Shown: piece by piece, positions 8,593-18,094 of the stretch
Numbering within the stretch: position 1 is the stretch's first letter
Layout: every line of letters starts with the position of its first letter
Source of the DNA: an uncultured Pseudomonadales bacterium
Lineage (GTDB): Bacteria; Pseudomonadota; Gammaproteobacteria; Pseudomonadales; Azotimanducaceae
Reading direction: 5' to 3'
Assembly (NCBI GenBank): GCA_958296195.1
Contig: OY282455.1
Coordinates: 310,001-374,000 of the forward strand
Length of the DNA stretch: 64,000 nt
Program-made: the position numbers and the translations under genes
The notes under the pieces: generated by a model
The model's input: the letters and a program-made list of their open reading frames with translations, nothing else
Database searches by the model: none
What the model was told of the DNA's origin: nothing

Positions 8593-10338
8593 ATGGCCCC
8601 GCAAATCATCATTCGGGAGCTGAGTAAGCGGTTCGGCAACCTTGTCGCCCTCAACAACGTAAACGCCAACATCCAAGGCGGCCTGCTGACCGGGCTGGTG
8701 GGGCCGGACGGCGCCGGCAAGACCACTCTGATGCGAATATTGGCCGGATTGATGGCGCCCACTAGCGGCAGCCTCGAGGTGGCCGGCCATGATGCGGTTC
8801 GGGAAGCGGCCGCCATTCACCGCGTCACTGGCTACATGCCGCAACGCTTCGGTCTTTACCAAGATCTTTCCGTGCAGGAAAACCTGCACCTCTACGCCAG
8901 CTTGCGCGGTTTAAGCAAGCAAGAAGCCGAGGCCGTTTTTCCGTCCCTGCTTAACTTCACCGGCTTGGAACCCTTCACCAAGCGCTTGGCCGGGCGGCTG
9001 TCCGGCGGCATGAAGCAGAAGCTGGGCCTGGCTTGCGCCTTGCTGGCCCGCCCCAAGGTGCTGCTGCTCGACGAACCCAGCGTTGGCGTGGACCCGGTCA
9101 GCCGCCGGGAGCTGTGGAAGATGGTCCAGGAAATGGCCGGCGAGGGCATGGCCGTGGTCTGGGCCACCGCCTATCTGGACGAAGCGGAGCGCTGCGATGA
9201 GGTGCTGCTGCTGAAGGATGGCGAACTGGCCTACACCGGTGCCCCGGGAGACCTCACTGCGCACTTGCGGGGCCGCAGCTATCTCGTCTCCGGCCTGGCT
9301 GGCAACCGCCGTGAATTCCTCACCCAAGCTCTGGACTTGGAGGCCGTGCGGGACGGCGTCATCCAAGGCGGGTCGGTGCGCTTGGTGCTGTCGGCGGAGG
9401 CGGAGCTTGCCGCAATTGAGCCGCTTGCACAGGCCGCCCAAGGAGCCATCGCGCCCACTCCGCCCCGCTTTGAGGACGCCTTCATCGACCTGCTGGGCGG
9501 CAACCCCTCCGGGCGTTCGGCCATTGCCGAGCAAATGGCGCCTCTGGCGCCCTCCGACCGAGTCATGGTGGAGTGCCGCGAACTCACCAAGCGCTTCGGC
9601 ACCTTCACCGCCACCGACCGGATCAGCTTCGCCGTGCGCCAAGGTGAGGTTTTCGGCTTGCTGGGCCCCAACGGCGCCGGCAAGTCCACCACCTTCAGAA
9701 TGCTCTGCGGCCTGCTGAAGCCCACTGCCGGCCGAGCGGAAGTGGCCGGCGTGGCCCTGCGCGGCTCCGGCAGCCAAGCCAAGCTGCTGTTGGGTTACAT
9801 GGCGCAGAAATTCTCCCTGTACGGCTCCGTATCGGTGCGCCAGAATCTGGAGCTTTTTTCCGGCGTCTATGGGCTGCAAGGCCGGTTACGACGCCGGCGC
9901 ATGGCGGAAATGATTGAGGTTTTCCACCTGCAGGCGTTCCTGGACGAATCCCCGGAGCAACTGCCCTTGGGCTACAAGCAGCGCTTGGCGCTGGCCTGCG
10001 CCCTGATGCATCGCCCCCGAGTGCTGTTCCTGGACGAACCCACCTCCGGGGTGGACCCCATCACCCGCCGGGAGTTCTGGACCCACATCACCGGCTTGGT
10101 GGGCAAGGGCGTCACGGTGTTGGTGACCACCCACTTCATGGACGAGGCCGAATACTGCGACCGGGTGGCCTTGGTCAACCGCGCCCAGCTGATCGCGTTG
10201 GACAGTCCAGATGCGTTGAAGGCTCGGATGGCCCGTCCGGACCGCCCCGAACCGAGCATGGAGGACGCCTTCGTCGAACTGGTGCTGGCGCAGGGGGAAA
10301 AGGGGCGGGAGGCATCCGGCTTGGAGGCGGCGGCGTGA
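8593..10338 (+). CDS. Tandem-ATPase ABC transporter subunit (YbhF-like)
   Basis: A 581-residue cytoplasmic protein with two fused ABC ATPase domains. The first has Walker A GPDGAGKTTL, signature LSGGMKQKLGLACALL and Walker B VLLLDEPSVGVDP. The second has Walker A GPNGAGKSTT, a degenerate signature LPLGYKQRLALACALM and Walker B VLFLDEPTSGVDP. The same loss of LSGG in domain 2 is seen in YbhF homologues. A TTG at 8584 would add three residues. The 246 bases before it hold no gene I can support, which is an unusually long gap within this exporter cluster. Its stop overlaps the next start (GTGA). Confidence 0.9.
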   Translation: MAPQIIIRELSKRFGNLVALNNVNANIQGGLLTGLVGPDGAGKTTLMRILAGLMAPTSGSLEVAGHDAVREAAAIHRVTGYMPQRFGLYQDLSVQENLHLYASLRGLSKQEAEAVFPSLLNFTGLEPFTKRLAGRLSGGMKQKLGLACALLARPKVLLLDEPSVGVDPVSRRELWKMVQEMAGEGMAVVWATAYLDEAERCDEVLLLKDGELAYTGAPGDLTAHLRGRSYLVSGLAGNRREFLTQALDLEAVRDGVIQGGSVRLVLSAEAELAAIEPLAQAAQGAIAPTPPRFEDAFIDLLGGNPSGRSAIAEQMAPLAPSDRVMVECRELTKRFGTFTATDRISFAVRQGEVFGLLGPNGAGKSTTFRMLCGLLKPTAGRAEVAGVALRGSGSQAKLLLGYMAQKFSLYGSVSVRQNLELFSGVYGLQGRLRRRRMAEMIEVFHLQAFLDESPEQLPLGYKQRLALACALMHRPRVLFLDEPTSGVDPITRREFWTHITGLVGKGVTVLVTTHFMDEAEYCDRVALVNRAQLIALDSPDALKARMARPDRPEPSMEDAFVELVLAQGEKGREASGLEAAA

Positions 10339-11447
10339 GCAACCGGCGGGCCAGGATGCTGAGCGCGTTGGTGAAGAAGGAAGCGCTGCAGGTGCTGCGC
10401 GATCCTTCCTCCCTGTTGATCGCCTTCGTGCTGCCGCCCATGCTGTTGTGGCTGTTCGCCAACGCCATTTCCTTGGATGTTGACGACGTGCGTTTTGGGG
10501 TGGTGCTGGAAGGGAGCGGCCAAGCGGCTTGGGATCTTGCCGCCGCTTACGCCGCCACCCCCTACTTTAGAGTAACGTCGGTGCGCGACCGGCGGGAGCT
10601 GGATCCCTTGATCGGCACCGGCAAGTTGAAGGGCTATGTGGTCATTCCCGCCAACTTCGACCGCATGTTGACGGTGCCGGACGGCGTCCCGCAGATTCAA
10701 GTCATCACCGACGCAACCGAACCGAACACCGCCAAGTTCGTCAGCGGCTACGCCCAAGGGGTGCTCAACACCTGGTTGGCGGCGCGCTCGGCCAGCGCCG
10801 GCCGGGTCAGTTTGCAGCAGCGCTTCTGGTACAACCCGGAGCTGGACAGCCGCCAAGTCCTCATCCCCGGCGGCATCGCCATCATCATGACCATGATCGG
10901 AACCCTGCTAACCGCCTTGGTTGTTTCGAGGGAGTGGGAGCGGGGCACCATGGAGGCGATGATGTCCACCCCGGCCAGCATGGCGGAACTGCTGGGCAGC
11001 AAGCTGGCCCCCTACTTTCTGTTGGGGATGCTGGCCAATCTAGGCTGCGCCTTTATGGCGGTGGCGCTGTATGGAGTGCCGTTCCGGGGCTCCTTGGCGG
11101 CGCTGCTGGCGGTGAGCGCAGTTTTCCTGCTGCCGGCCTTGGGCTCGGGCTTGCTGATTTCCACCTTGGTCAAGAGCCAGTTCTCGGCGGCGCAGATCGC
11201 TTTGTTCGCCGGCTTCATGCCGGCGCTGATTCTGTCCGGCTACCTGTTTGAAATCGAGGTGATGCCGGCTTGGTTGCAGGCCATCACCCACTTGGTGCCG
11301 GCCCGCCACTATGTCCCGTCCTTGCAGTCGATATTTTTGGCCGGAGACCTCTGGCCGCAAATACTCCGCGACATGGCGGCGCTGCTGGCCTTGGGGCTGG
11401 TGTTCTTCGGCCTGACGTTGCGTCGAGCCCGCAAGAGCCTGGACTGA
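10335..11447 (+). CDS. ABC-2 type permease (YbhS-like)
   Basis: A 370-residue inner-membrane permease. It has one N-terminal membrane helix (LLIAFVLPPMLLWLFANAI), a periplasmic domain of about 140 residues and five C-terminal helices beginning VLIPGGIAIIMTMIGTLLTAL, followed by the ABC-2 cytoplasmic loop SREWERGTMEAMMSTPAS. That layout is the ABC-2 family plan. The GTG start lies within the last codons of the ATPase gene (4-base overlap) and its stop overlaps the next ATG by one base, so all three are translationally coupled. Confidence 0.9.
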   Translation: MSNRRARMLSALVKKEALQVLRDPSSLLIAFVLPPMLLWLFANAISLDVDDVRFGVVLEGSGQAAWDLAAAYAATPYFRVTSVRDRRELDPLIGTGKLKGYVVIPANFDRMLTVPDGVPQIQVITDATEPNTAKFVSGYAQGVLNTWLAARSASAGRVSLQQRFWYNPELDSRQVLIPGGIAIIMTMIGTLLTALVVSREWERGTMEAMMSTPASMAELLGSKLAPYFLLGMLANLGCAFMAVALYGVPFRGSLAALLAVSAVFLLPALGSGLLISTLVKSQFSAAQIALFAGFMPALILSGYLFEIEVMPAWLQAITHLVPARHYVPSLQSIFLAGDLWPQILRDMAALLALGLVFFGLTLRRARKSLD

Positions 11448-12556
11448 TGTGGCGTCGCCTGTCGGCCGTCGTCATAAAGGAGATCAGGTCCTATTTGCGG
11501 GATCCCGCCACCCGCGGCTTGGTGCTGGGCGCTCCGGTGCTGCAGGTGACCTTGTTCTCCCTAGCGGCAAGCCTGGACGTCAGCAACATTGACGTCGCCG
11601 TGCTGGACCAGGACGAAGGACGCTGGTCCCATGAACTGATCGCCCGCATCGACGGCGCCACCTTCACCGATGCGGTAGTCGCGGTGCATAGCCCACGGGA
11701 GTTGAGCGAGTTGATCGCCCAACGCCGCGCTCTGGTCGGCGTACATATCGCCGCGGACTTCTCCCGCAGGCTCACTGCCGCCAAGGAGGCGCGGGTGCAA
11801 CTGCTGGTCGATGGGCGCCGCGCCAACGCCGGGCAGGTGGCGGTCAACTACTTTGGCGCGATTGCCGAAGACCTGAACGTTGAACTGATGGCCTCTGGCG
11901 AGGAAGTTGGCAAAGCGCCGCAGATGCGCCTGCGGCACTGGTTCAACCCCAACCTGAACTATCGATGGTTCATGGTGGTGAATATCTGCGCCGGCATCAC
12001 CATGATGCTCACCCTTGTGGTAACGGCCCTTTCCATCGCCCGGGAGCGGGAAATGGGCACCTTCGATCAATTGCTGGTGGCGCCGCTGAACTCCTTTGAA
12101 ATCATCATCGCCAAGAGCGTCCCGGGGCTGATGGCCGGCGGGGTGGCCTCCGCCTTGGTCGGCCTGCTGGCCGCCTTTGGGTTCGGTGTGCCCTTCACCG
12201 GCAATTTGCCGGCTCATCTATGCTGCACGCTGTTGTTCCTGCTGTCTGTGGTTGGCTTTGGCCTGGTGATTTCGTCGCTCTGCCAGACTCAGCAGCAGGC
12301 CGTTCTCGGCACCTTCTTCGGCGCCACGCCCTTCGTGTTGACCGGTGGCCTCATGACGCCGGTGGAGAACATGCCCGACTGGCTGCAACTGGCCACCGAA
12401 CTCAACCCCTTCAAGCACTACCTGCAGGCGGTGCAGGGCAGCTTCTTCCGGGCGCAGTCCTTCGCGCAACTCTGGCCCAACATGTGGCCCCTAGCGCTTA
12501 TCGCCGCCGCCACCCTGCTCCTCGCCACGCTGGTGGTGCGGCGCAATTTGCGCTAG
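11447..12556 (+). CDS. ABC-2 type permease (YbhR-like)
   Basis: A 369-residue paralogue of the preceding permease with the same plan: N-terminal helix after VVIKEIRSYLRDPATRG, a periplasmic domain, then MVVNICAGITMMLTLVVTAL and the loop AREREMGTFDQLLVAPL. An upstream in-frame start at 11270 would overlap the previous gene by 178 bases. The ATG at 11447 in the TGATG junction and the family N-terminus MWRRLSAVVIKEIRSY decide the start. It presumably pairs with the upstream permease as a heterodimer under the double ATPase. Confidence 0.9.
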   Translation: MWRRLSAVVIKEIRSYLRDPATRGLVLGAPVLQVTLFSLAASLDVSNIDVAVLDQDEGRWSHELIARIDGATFTDAVVAVHSPRELSELIAQRRALVGVHIAADFSRRLTAAKEARVQLLVDGRRANAGQVAVNYFGAIAEDLNVELMASGEEVGKAPQMRLRHWFNPNLNYRWFMVVNICAGITMMLTLVVTALSIAREREMGTFDQLLVAPLNSFEIIIAKSVPGLMAGGVASALVGLLAAFGFGVPFTGNLPAHLCCTLLFLLSVVGFGLVISSLCQTQQQAVLGTFFGATPFVLTGGLMTPVENMPDWLQLATELNPFKHYLQAVQGSFFRAQSFAQLWPNMWPLALIAAATLLLATLVVRRNLR

Positions 12557-12574
12557 GCGCCGCCGTGCTGGGGG

Positions 12575-14545
12575 TCATTTTTCGTTAACTGGGAAGTCCA
12601 CCTTCCAGACAACCGGCCCCCCGCCCCTCACGAACTGGCCGGTGCTGATGCGGGCGATGGGGTAGTCCGGCAGCGGTTCCTGGGTGATGCAGCGGCCGTC
12701 GAAGAACCCGCCGCGCCAATCGAAGTCAAAGTCGCGGTTGTTGAAACCGTGCTTGCGCCGATGCGCCGGCAGGTCCGTGGCGTGGAGCGGGAAGACGTGC
12801 AGAAGGAACCGCGCCTCGGTGTCCACCGGGCCGCAACCCTCCCTGACGTAGTACAGCGCCCCGTTGCTTAGATGCACATCGAAATGCGCCTCGGCCAGAG
12901 CGCCCCCGCGGGGCAGTGACAGGTGTGCCTTCCGATAGCTGTCGCTATCGGGCCACGGAGTGCCCCAGACCAGCTTAGGCGCCACAACTTGGAGATAGGC
13001 GCTGCCATAGGTTTGGCGCTCGTAAATGACCGGCGCCGAAGGCATGTCCCTCCCTCTCAGCCGCATGTTGTCACCGATTAGAAACTCGGCTGTCCACGCC
13101 GGCGGCATCAGAATGCGCCGGCGGTCGTGCTCCTCAAGAATTTCCCGGTTTCGGGCCAGATTACCGCCCCGGTTTCGGCCCCGGACCTGCAGCACCGCAT
13201 CGGGATAGCGCTCCAGAAGGTGCTCCAATCCTTGCCGATACGACGCAGCGTAGTAGTCCATGGTGAACCGCTGAGCCAGGCCGCCCGGTGCCCTCCGGTC
13301 CGCCAGTTGGTTGAAATAGACCTGCTGGTGCGGGTGCAGCGCCGCCATCGACACCAGGACGCAAGCCAGCCCTGCACCGGCCGACCCGTACGCCAAGCGC
13401 CGCCTTAAGGCGGTTGGCTTGGCAGGGCCGGCCAGCCACTGCAGCCCGGCCGCCGCCAGCAGGCTGGCCGGTGCCCAGAGAAAGTACATATGCCGCCAAT
13501 CGTCATAGATGTTGGCCTGCAATGCGATGGCGACCGCGACAGGCAGCGTCGCGCAGCCGAGCAGCAGAAAGCGAAAGCGCAGCTCGCCGTTGCGGAGCAT
13601 CCGCCTTGGATGCGCAAGGCCCGATGCGCAGATCACCGCCGCGCCGACGCCGGCCAAGAGCAACGTCAGCGGTGGCGTCGTGATGGCAAACCAGGTGGGT
13701 ATGAAATGCGGCGGCACCTCGTCCGACCGGAATGCTTCTCCTTGAAACAGAGTGGAAATCGCAGTGGGATGCTGGGAAAGCACCTGCAAGCCCTCAATGA
13801 ATCGCAGCGGGTTCGCCCAATAGTAGGGATGCAGGACGTACATCATCGTCAACGCCGCCGCCGCGAACGCTCCGGTGGACGCCAGAACGCGCTGTCGCTC
13901 GGCCCGGTCCCCGGCGTGCCAAAGGTCCAACATGCGCATCGCCAGCACAGCCAGCGGCAGCAGCAGGCCGAAGATGCGCAGGTTGGCCGCCACGCCCACG
14001 GCCAACCCACAAAGCACAAAGGCCCCGGTAGTCTCCTTGCGGAACGCCCGATGGGCGAGATGCAGCGCGATCATGAACATCGCTGCAAACGGAATGTCCT
14101 TGCTGTTGAAGAACGAGTGCGCATACAACCGCGGATGCAGCAGGAACAGCAGCATCGCCAGCACGGCTAGCCCTCGGCTGCCGAACATGCGGTGGGTCAG
14201 CAGGCCGCAGAAGAATGCGCCGAGGATGAAGAACAGATGCGTCAGCAGGTGGCGCATGAGGTGGATGTCGCGGCTGTCGCGGAGGCCTAGACCCCGCTCG
14301 GCCAGCAGCAGCGGCAGCTCGAAGGCTACGCCGTAGAAGCGGTCGTGGCTGCTGTGCAGGGCGTTCGGGTCGCCTAGGACGTAATCGACGCTGCGGATGG
14401 CGAGTTCGCGCGTCGCCCGTTCATCGTAACCGACGCCGTAGTCGTCCAGCACCGCCACGCCGACCATGGCCGCAACCAGGCACACCGCCGCGGCGAGCGC
14501 CGGGAAGGGCGCTCGCCGCAGCGTCAAGGGCAGCGGAATTCCCAA
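12575..14545 (-). CDS. Polytopic membrane protein, GT-C / PMT-like glycosyltransferase
   Basis: A 656-residue protein with about ten membrane helices in the first 440 residues and a soluble C-terminal part. After the first helix comes DDYGVGYDERATRELA, the acidic pair expected in the first external loop of GT-C glycosyltransferases that use polyprenyl-phosphate sugars. Later segments such as LLFLLHPRLYAHSFFNSKD also fit this class, in which a conserved Asp/Asn loop follows the third helix. The donor and acceptor are unknown. It converges with the exporter operon with 18 bases between them. The C-terminal domain (from about residue 470) has no family I recognise. Assignment to the PMT/GT39 or ArnT-like clan is inference from topology and motif. 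Confidence 0.65.
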   Translation of the reverse strand: MGIPLPLTLRRAPFPALAAAVCLVAAMVGVAVLDDYGVGYDERATRELAIRSVDYVLGDPNALHSSHDRFYGVAFELPLLLAERGLGLRDSRDIHLMRHLLTHLFFILGAFFCGLLTHRMFGSRGLAVLAMLLFLLHPRLYAHSFFNSKDIPFAAMFMIALHLAHRAFRKETTGAFVLCGLAVGVAANLRIFGLLLPLAVLAMRMLDLWHAGDRAERQRVLASTGAFAAAALTMMYVLHPYYWANPLRFIEGLQVLSQHPTAISTLFQGEAFRSDEVPPHFIPTWFAITTPPLTLLLAGVGAAVICASGLAHPRRMLRNGELRFRFLLLGCATLPVAVAIALQANIYDDWRHMYFLWAPASLLAAAGLQWLAGPAKPTALRRRLAYGSAGAGLACVLVSMAALHPHQQVYFNQLADRRAPGGLAQRFTMDYYAASYRQGLEHLLERYPDAVLQVRGRNRGGNLARNREILEEHDRRRILMPPAWTAEFLIGDNMRLRGRDMPSAPVIYERQTYGSAYLQVVAPKLVWGTPWPDSDSYRKAHLSLPRGGALAEAHFDVHLSNGALYYVREGCGPVDTEARFLLHVFPLHATDLPAHRRKHGFNNRDFDFDWRGGFFDGRCITQEPLPDYPIARISTGQFVRGGGPVVWKVDFPVNEK

Positions 14546-14685
14546 GAGCTATCCTCCCGACTGAATGACGGCGACGCAGCCCAACAACCATAGCAGCTAA
14601 GCAACAGCAGAACGAAACCGTCACATGGGTGCAGAGGCAACCTAGCAGGGCGGCCTCACCGTCTAGGCCACCCTAGGGGCTCATG

Positions 14686-15306
14686 TTAGAACCGATAGGT
14701 GGTCGCCGTCATGAGCCGAGACAGCCAGGTCATCGCCTGCTTGGCCGCTTGGGGAAATTCGACGCCGCCGGAGGCGAGGGCCTGTTCGCCGTGGCGGGCC
14801 TCCTCGTCGCGCATTCGAGCGACGATGGCGCGGCTGCGCTCGTCCTCGCCGGGCAGGGTTTCTAGGTGGCGGTCCAGATGTTCGCAAACCTGATCTTCAG
14901 TGGCTTCGATGAAGCCTAGGCTCAGTCCGTCGCCGGCCAACCCGGCCATGGCGCCCATGGCGTAGGAGGCGGCGTAGAACAAAGGGTTGAGGCGGCTGGG
15001 GTGGGCGTCCAGTTGGTTCAGCCGCTCGGCGCACCAGGCCAGATGGTCGGACTCCTCGGCTGCCGCCGTGCGTAACTTTTCGCGCACTGCTGCGCTCCGG
15101 GCGGTGAGCGCTTGACCGTCGTACAGGGCTTGGGCGCAGGCTTCGCCAGTGTGGTTCACCCGCATCAGGCCGGCGGCGTGGCGGCGGGCGTCCGCGTCCA
15201 AAGGAGCTTCCGGCAGCCCTGCTGCGGGGCTGGCGCGGTTGGCGCCGAGGTTGCCCGTCAAGGTGCGCAGCGCTCTGTCCAAGCCAATGATTGCACCGTC
15301 GATCAT
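14686..15306 (-). CDS. coq7: Coq7-type demethoxyubiquinone hydroxylase
   Basis: A 206-residue ferritin-like di-iron monooxygenase that hydroxylates 2-polyprenyl-3-methyl-6-methoxy-1,4-benzoquinol, a late step of ubiquinone synthesis at the inner membrane. Iron ligands are visible as RVNHTGEACAQ (Glu), AEESDHLAWC (ExxH), EATEDQVCEHLDRHL (Glu) and DEEARHGEQAL (ExxH). The start MIDGAIIGLDRALRTL is typical for bacterial Coq7. Many gammaproteobacteria use the flavoprotein UbiF instead, so this points to a Coq7-using lineage such as Pseudomonas-like or deeper groups. The 140 bases upstream of 14686 contain no gene. Confidence 0.93.
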   Translation of the reverse strand: MIDGAIIGLDRALRTLTGNLGANRASPAAGLPEAPLDADARRHAAGLMRVNHTGEACAQALYDGQALTARSAAVREKLRTAAAEESDHLAWCAERLNQLDAHPSRLNPLFYAASYAMGAMAGLAGDGLSLGFIEATEDQVCEHLDRHLETLPGEDERSRAIVARMRDEEARHGEQALASGGVEFPQAAKQAMTWLSRLMTATTYRF

Positions 15307-15414
15307 TGGTTTCGTTTCGCTGGCTTAACCGGGTGAATCCGCGGCTGCGGGAAGCTGTTCATCAGGTTGCGCCGGCTTGACGATTCGTGGTGGGCGCGGC
15401 GGCCGGCAATCGGG

Positions 15415-15759
15415 CTAACCCATGCGGCGCAGTTGCCGCCCGCCGAGCAGATGCAAATGAATGTGGAAGACCGTCTGGCCGCCCTCCGCATTGCAGTTCA
15501 TCACCAAGCGGTAGCCGGCGCCGTCAACGCCGCGCTCAGCGGCAAGGGCTTGCGCACGCAGCGCCAGGGCGCCGACAAGGGCGGCGTGCTCTTCGGTGAG
15601 GTCGTTCACCGTCGGGATGTGCTTTTTGGGCACGACCAGCACATGGGTGGGCGCCTGTGGTTGGATGTCGTTGAAGGCGACCAGGTCGTCGTCCTCGAAC
15701 AGGATGTCGGCCGGAACCTCCTTCCGGGCGATCTTGCAGAAAATGCAGTCTTCGGCCAT
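15415..15759 (-). CDS. hinT: HIT-family purine nucleoside phosphoramidase
   Basis: A 114-residue HIT protein. From ATG 15759 it starts MAEDCIFCKIARKEVPADIL, the normal N-terminus; upstream in-frame starts would add 37 unrelated residues. The histidine triad is FHIHLHLLGG near the C-terminus. HinT hydrolyses AMP-lysine and similar phosphoramidates. The protein ends GGRQLRRMG, the usual tail of bacterial HinT. It lies between coq7 and a cyclic-nucleotide-binding protein gene, all on the minus strand. Confidence 0.94.
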   Translation of the reverse strand: MAEDCIFCKIARKEVPADILFEDDDLVAFNDIQPQAPTHVLVVPKKHIPTVNDLTEEHAALVGALALRAQALAAERGVDGAGYRLVMNCNAEGGQTVFHIHLHLLGGRQLRRMG

Positions 15760-15835
15760 GTCGCCGCTCCCCAGCAAACTGGATTGAACCTTCCAGCGCA
15801 TTGTAGGGGAAAAGGGCGGCGCGGGTAACGGGGAG

Positions 15836-16732
15836 TCAGAGCGCAGGTCCATCGATCGCCCAAGCGTCAAAGCCCTTTTGGGCTAGGATGAAGGCGGCCA
15901 GCGCCCGCTCCTCGGGCCGCCCGCCGATGACCCGGTAGCGCTCCTTGGGATCAAGGCCCTTGATCCGGTGGCGCAGCTCGGCCAGGCAATTGGCCTCGCC
16001 TACATCGATGTCAACACCGCCATCCGCGCTCTGCACGAAGCGCACCACGCGGTTGACGAGCAGGGCGACGAAGCGCTCCTTGGGCAGCCGCAGCGCCGCT
16101 CCCGCTTCAATCGCTACCACCGTGGCGTTGCGGCGAGCGTCAAGAATTAAGGCGTCTTCGCCAAAGAAGTCCCCTGGGTGGAGCTGGGCCAAGGTTTCGC
16201 CGGCGTTGCGCACGGCGGCGCGACCGGACTTCAGGACGAAGAAATCCCTAGCAGGAGCGCCCTTGCTGACCAGCTCATCGCCGGTTGCGAAAGGCCGTTC
16301 GTCGAGCTCGCTGAAGAGCTGCTGCCAAACCGAAGCGTCCAGGCGGCGCATCAGGGGCGAACCCAGGAAGCGCTGCTCCCAAGGCTCCAGGCCATCCTCC
16401 TCGGCCCCTGGGTCGGATCTGCCCAGCAGGGCGCCGATGGACGCGGCGTCAACGTGCAGCAGACGCACGGCGCTCAGCGTTCTGGCGGCTTCGTGCCCCG
16501 GATACAGAGGCACCCGCGCCGCCGGCGACTTGTGGCCGATGTGTCGGGAAGGCGCAAATGTCCGCACCCGCCCGGCGGCCAGATAGTAGGCGCCGCCCAG
16601 CCGCCGGTCTTGGCGCCACAGCCAACGCTTGGCCGGCACGTCGATGGTTTGCGCATGGCGGGCCGCATCGGCCAGCTCGGCGGCGCTCAAGCCTTCAAAG
16701 GCTTCAAATCGTTGCAGAAGGTCAGTCAGCAT
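15836..16732 (-). CDS. Cyclic nucleotide-binding protein with degenerate rhodanese tail
   Basis: A 298-residue protein. Residues about 120-225 form a cyclic nucleotide-binding fold: FATGDELVSKGAPARDFFVL, then the phosphate cassette GDFFGEDALILDARRNATV with the Glu and Arg needed for cNMP binding. The N-terminal 90 residues resemble a second, degraded lobe (LWRQDRRLGGAYYLAAGRV). The C-terminal 60 residues look like a rhodanese half, IDVGEANCLAELRHRIKGL then YRVIGGRPEERALAAFIL, but the position of the catalytic Cys is Gly, so sulfurtransfer is unlikely. No DNA-binding domain is seen, so it is not a Crp-type regulator. Its role is unknown. Confidence 0.75.
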   Translation of the reverse strand: MLTDLLQRFEAFEGLSAAELADAARHAQTIDVPAKRWLWRQDRRLGGAYYLAAGRVRTFAPSRHIGHKSPAARVPLYPGHEAARTLSAVRLLHVDAASIGALLGRSDPGAEEDGLEPWEQRFLGSPLMRRLDASVWQQLFSELDERPFATGDELVSKGAPARDFFVLKSGRAAVRNAGETLAQLHPGDFFGEDALILDARRNATVVAIEAGAALRLPKERFVALLVNRVVRFVQSADGGVDIDVGEANCLAELRHRIKGLDPKERYRVIGGRPEERALAAFILAQKGFDAWAIDGPAL

Positions 16733-16793
16733 GGGGACAGCATGACCCTTCCTCCAACAACGCGGAAGGCGACATGGCGCAAGCTGCTGTAGG

Positions 16794-18083
16794 TTAGAAG
16801 CGCTTCTCCCGCGCTATGGCTCGGTGCCCAATGTCGAAGCGATAACGGACATTGCGCCAGTCAATGCCGGCGACTGCGGCATAGGCTTCCGCTTGGGCGT
16901 CGGCTACGGTGTCGCCAAGGCCCACCACGCAGAGCACACGCCCGCCGTTGGTGACCACCGATTCCCCGTCCATCCGGGTGCCGGCGTGAAACGCCTTGCA
17001 GCGCTCGCCGCCAACGGCGTCAAGGCCGGTGATGGCCTCGCCCTTGGCGTAGGCGCCGGGATAACCCTCGGCCGCCATGACCACGCCGAGTGCGGCCCGT
17101 GCGTCCCAGTCAAGGGAGGCGCCCTCAAGCCCTTCATCCAGAGCCTTCGCGCAGACCGCCGCCAAGTCGGAGCGCAGGCGCATCATGATCGGCTGCGCCT
17201 CCGGGTCGCCTAGACGACAGTTGAATTCGATCACCTTGGCTGCCCCGCTGGGCGTGACCATCAGACCGACGTAGAGGAAGCCAAGGTAGGGCGCCCCTTC
17301 CGAAGCCATGCCGGCCAAGGTGGGCTGCACGATTCGCTCCATGATTCGCTCGTGCATCGAATCATCCACCACCGGGGTTGGGGAGTAGGCGCCCATGCCG
17401 CCGGTGTTGAGACCGCGGTCGCCGTCGTAGGCGGCCTTGTGGTCTTGGGAGCTGGCCAGCGGCAGCGCTAGGTGACCGTCGCACAGGGCGATGAAGCTGG
17501 CCTCTTCCCCCTCGAGGAATTCCTCCACCACCACCCGGCGGCCGGCGTCACCGAAAGCGTCACCGCTCAGCATGGCCTGCAGAGCGGTTTCGGCCTCCGT
17601 CAGACTCTGGGCGACCACCACGCCCTTGCCGGCGGCGAGGCCGTCCGCCTTGATGACGATGGGCGCTCCCTGAGCGCGGACGTAGGCTTTGGCGGCGGCC
17701 AGGTCGGCAAAGGTCTCGGACGTTGCGGTAGGTATGCCGTGGCGCTGCAGGAAGCCCTTGGCGAACGCCTTGGAGCCTTCCAGCTGCGCGGCGGCGCGGC
17801 TTGGCCCGAAGCAGCGCAGCCCCTGTGCGTTGAAGTAGTCGGCGAGGCCGCCGACCAAGGGCGCTTCCGGGCCGACGATGGTGAGGTCAACGCCTTCCTC
17901 CCTGGCGAACTCGGCTAGCTTGGCGAAGTCGTCAACCGCTATGGAAAGATTGGCGACGTTCGGTTCAAGCGCCGTGCCGGCGTTGCCGGGCGCCACATGG
18001 ACCTGGGATACGGAAGCACCTAGGCTCAGCCTCCAAGCCAGGGCGTGCTCACGCCCGCCGCCGCCGATCACCAAAACCTTCAT
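16794..18083 (-). CDS. purD: Phosphoribosylamine-glycine ligase
   Basis: A 429-residue ATP-grasp enzyme that joins glycine to phosphoribosylamine in purine synthesis. It begins MKVLVIGGGGREHALAWRL, the universal N-terminus, with further motifs GPEAPLVGGLADYF, VIKADGLAAGKGV (ATP-binding Lys), GLNTGGMGAYSP and EFNCRLGDPEAQ (Mg-binding Glu and Asn). It is complete and of normal length. It follows purH after 11 bases, the standard purHD order. Confidence 0.97.
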   Translation of the reverse strand: MKVLVIGGGGREHALAWRLSLGASVSQVHVAPGNAGTALEPNVANLSIAVDDFAKLAEFAREEGVDLTIVGPEAPLVGGLADYFNAQGLRCFGPSRAAAQLEGSKAFAKGFLQRHGIPTATSETFADLAAAKAYVRAQGAPIVIKADGLAAGKGVVVAQSLTEAETALQAMLSGDAFGDAGRRVVVEEFLEGEEASFIALCDGHLALPLASSQDHKAAYDGDRGLNTGGMGAYSPTPVVDDSMHERIMERIVQPTLAGMASEGAPYLGFLYVGLMVTPSGAAKVIEFNCRLGDPEAQPIMMRLRSDLAAVCAKALDEGLEGASLDWDARAALGVVMAAEGYPGAYAKGEAITGLDAVGGERCKAFHAGTRMDGESVVTNGGRVLCVVGLGDTVADAQAEAYAAVAGIDWRNVRYRFDIGHRAIAREKRF

Positions 18084-18094
18084 TGGCCCGTCGC

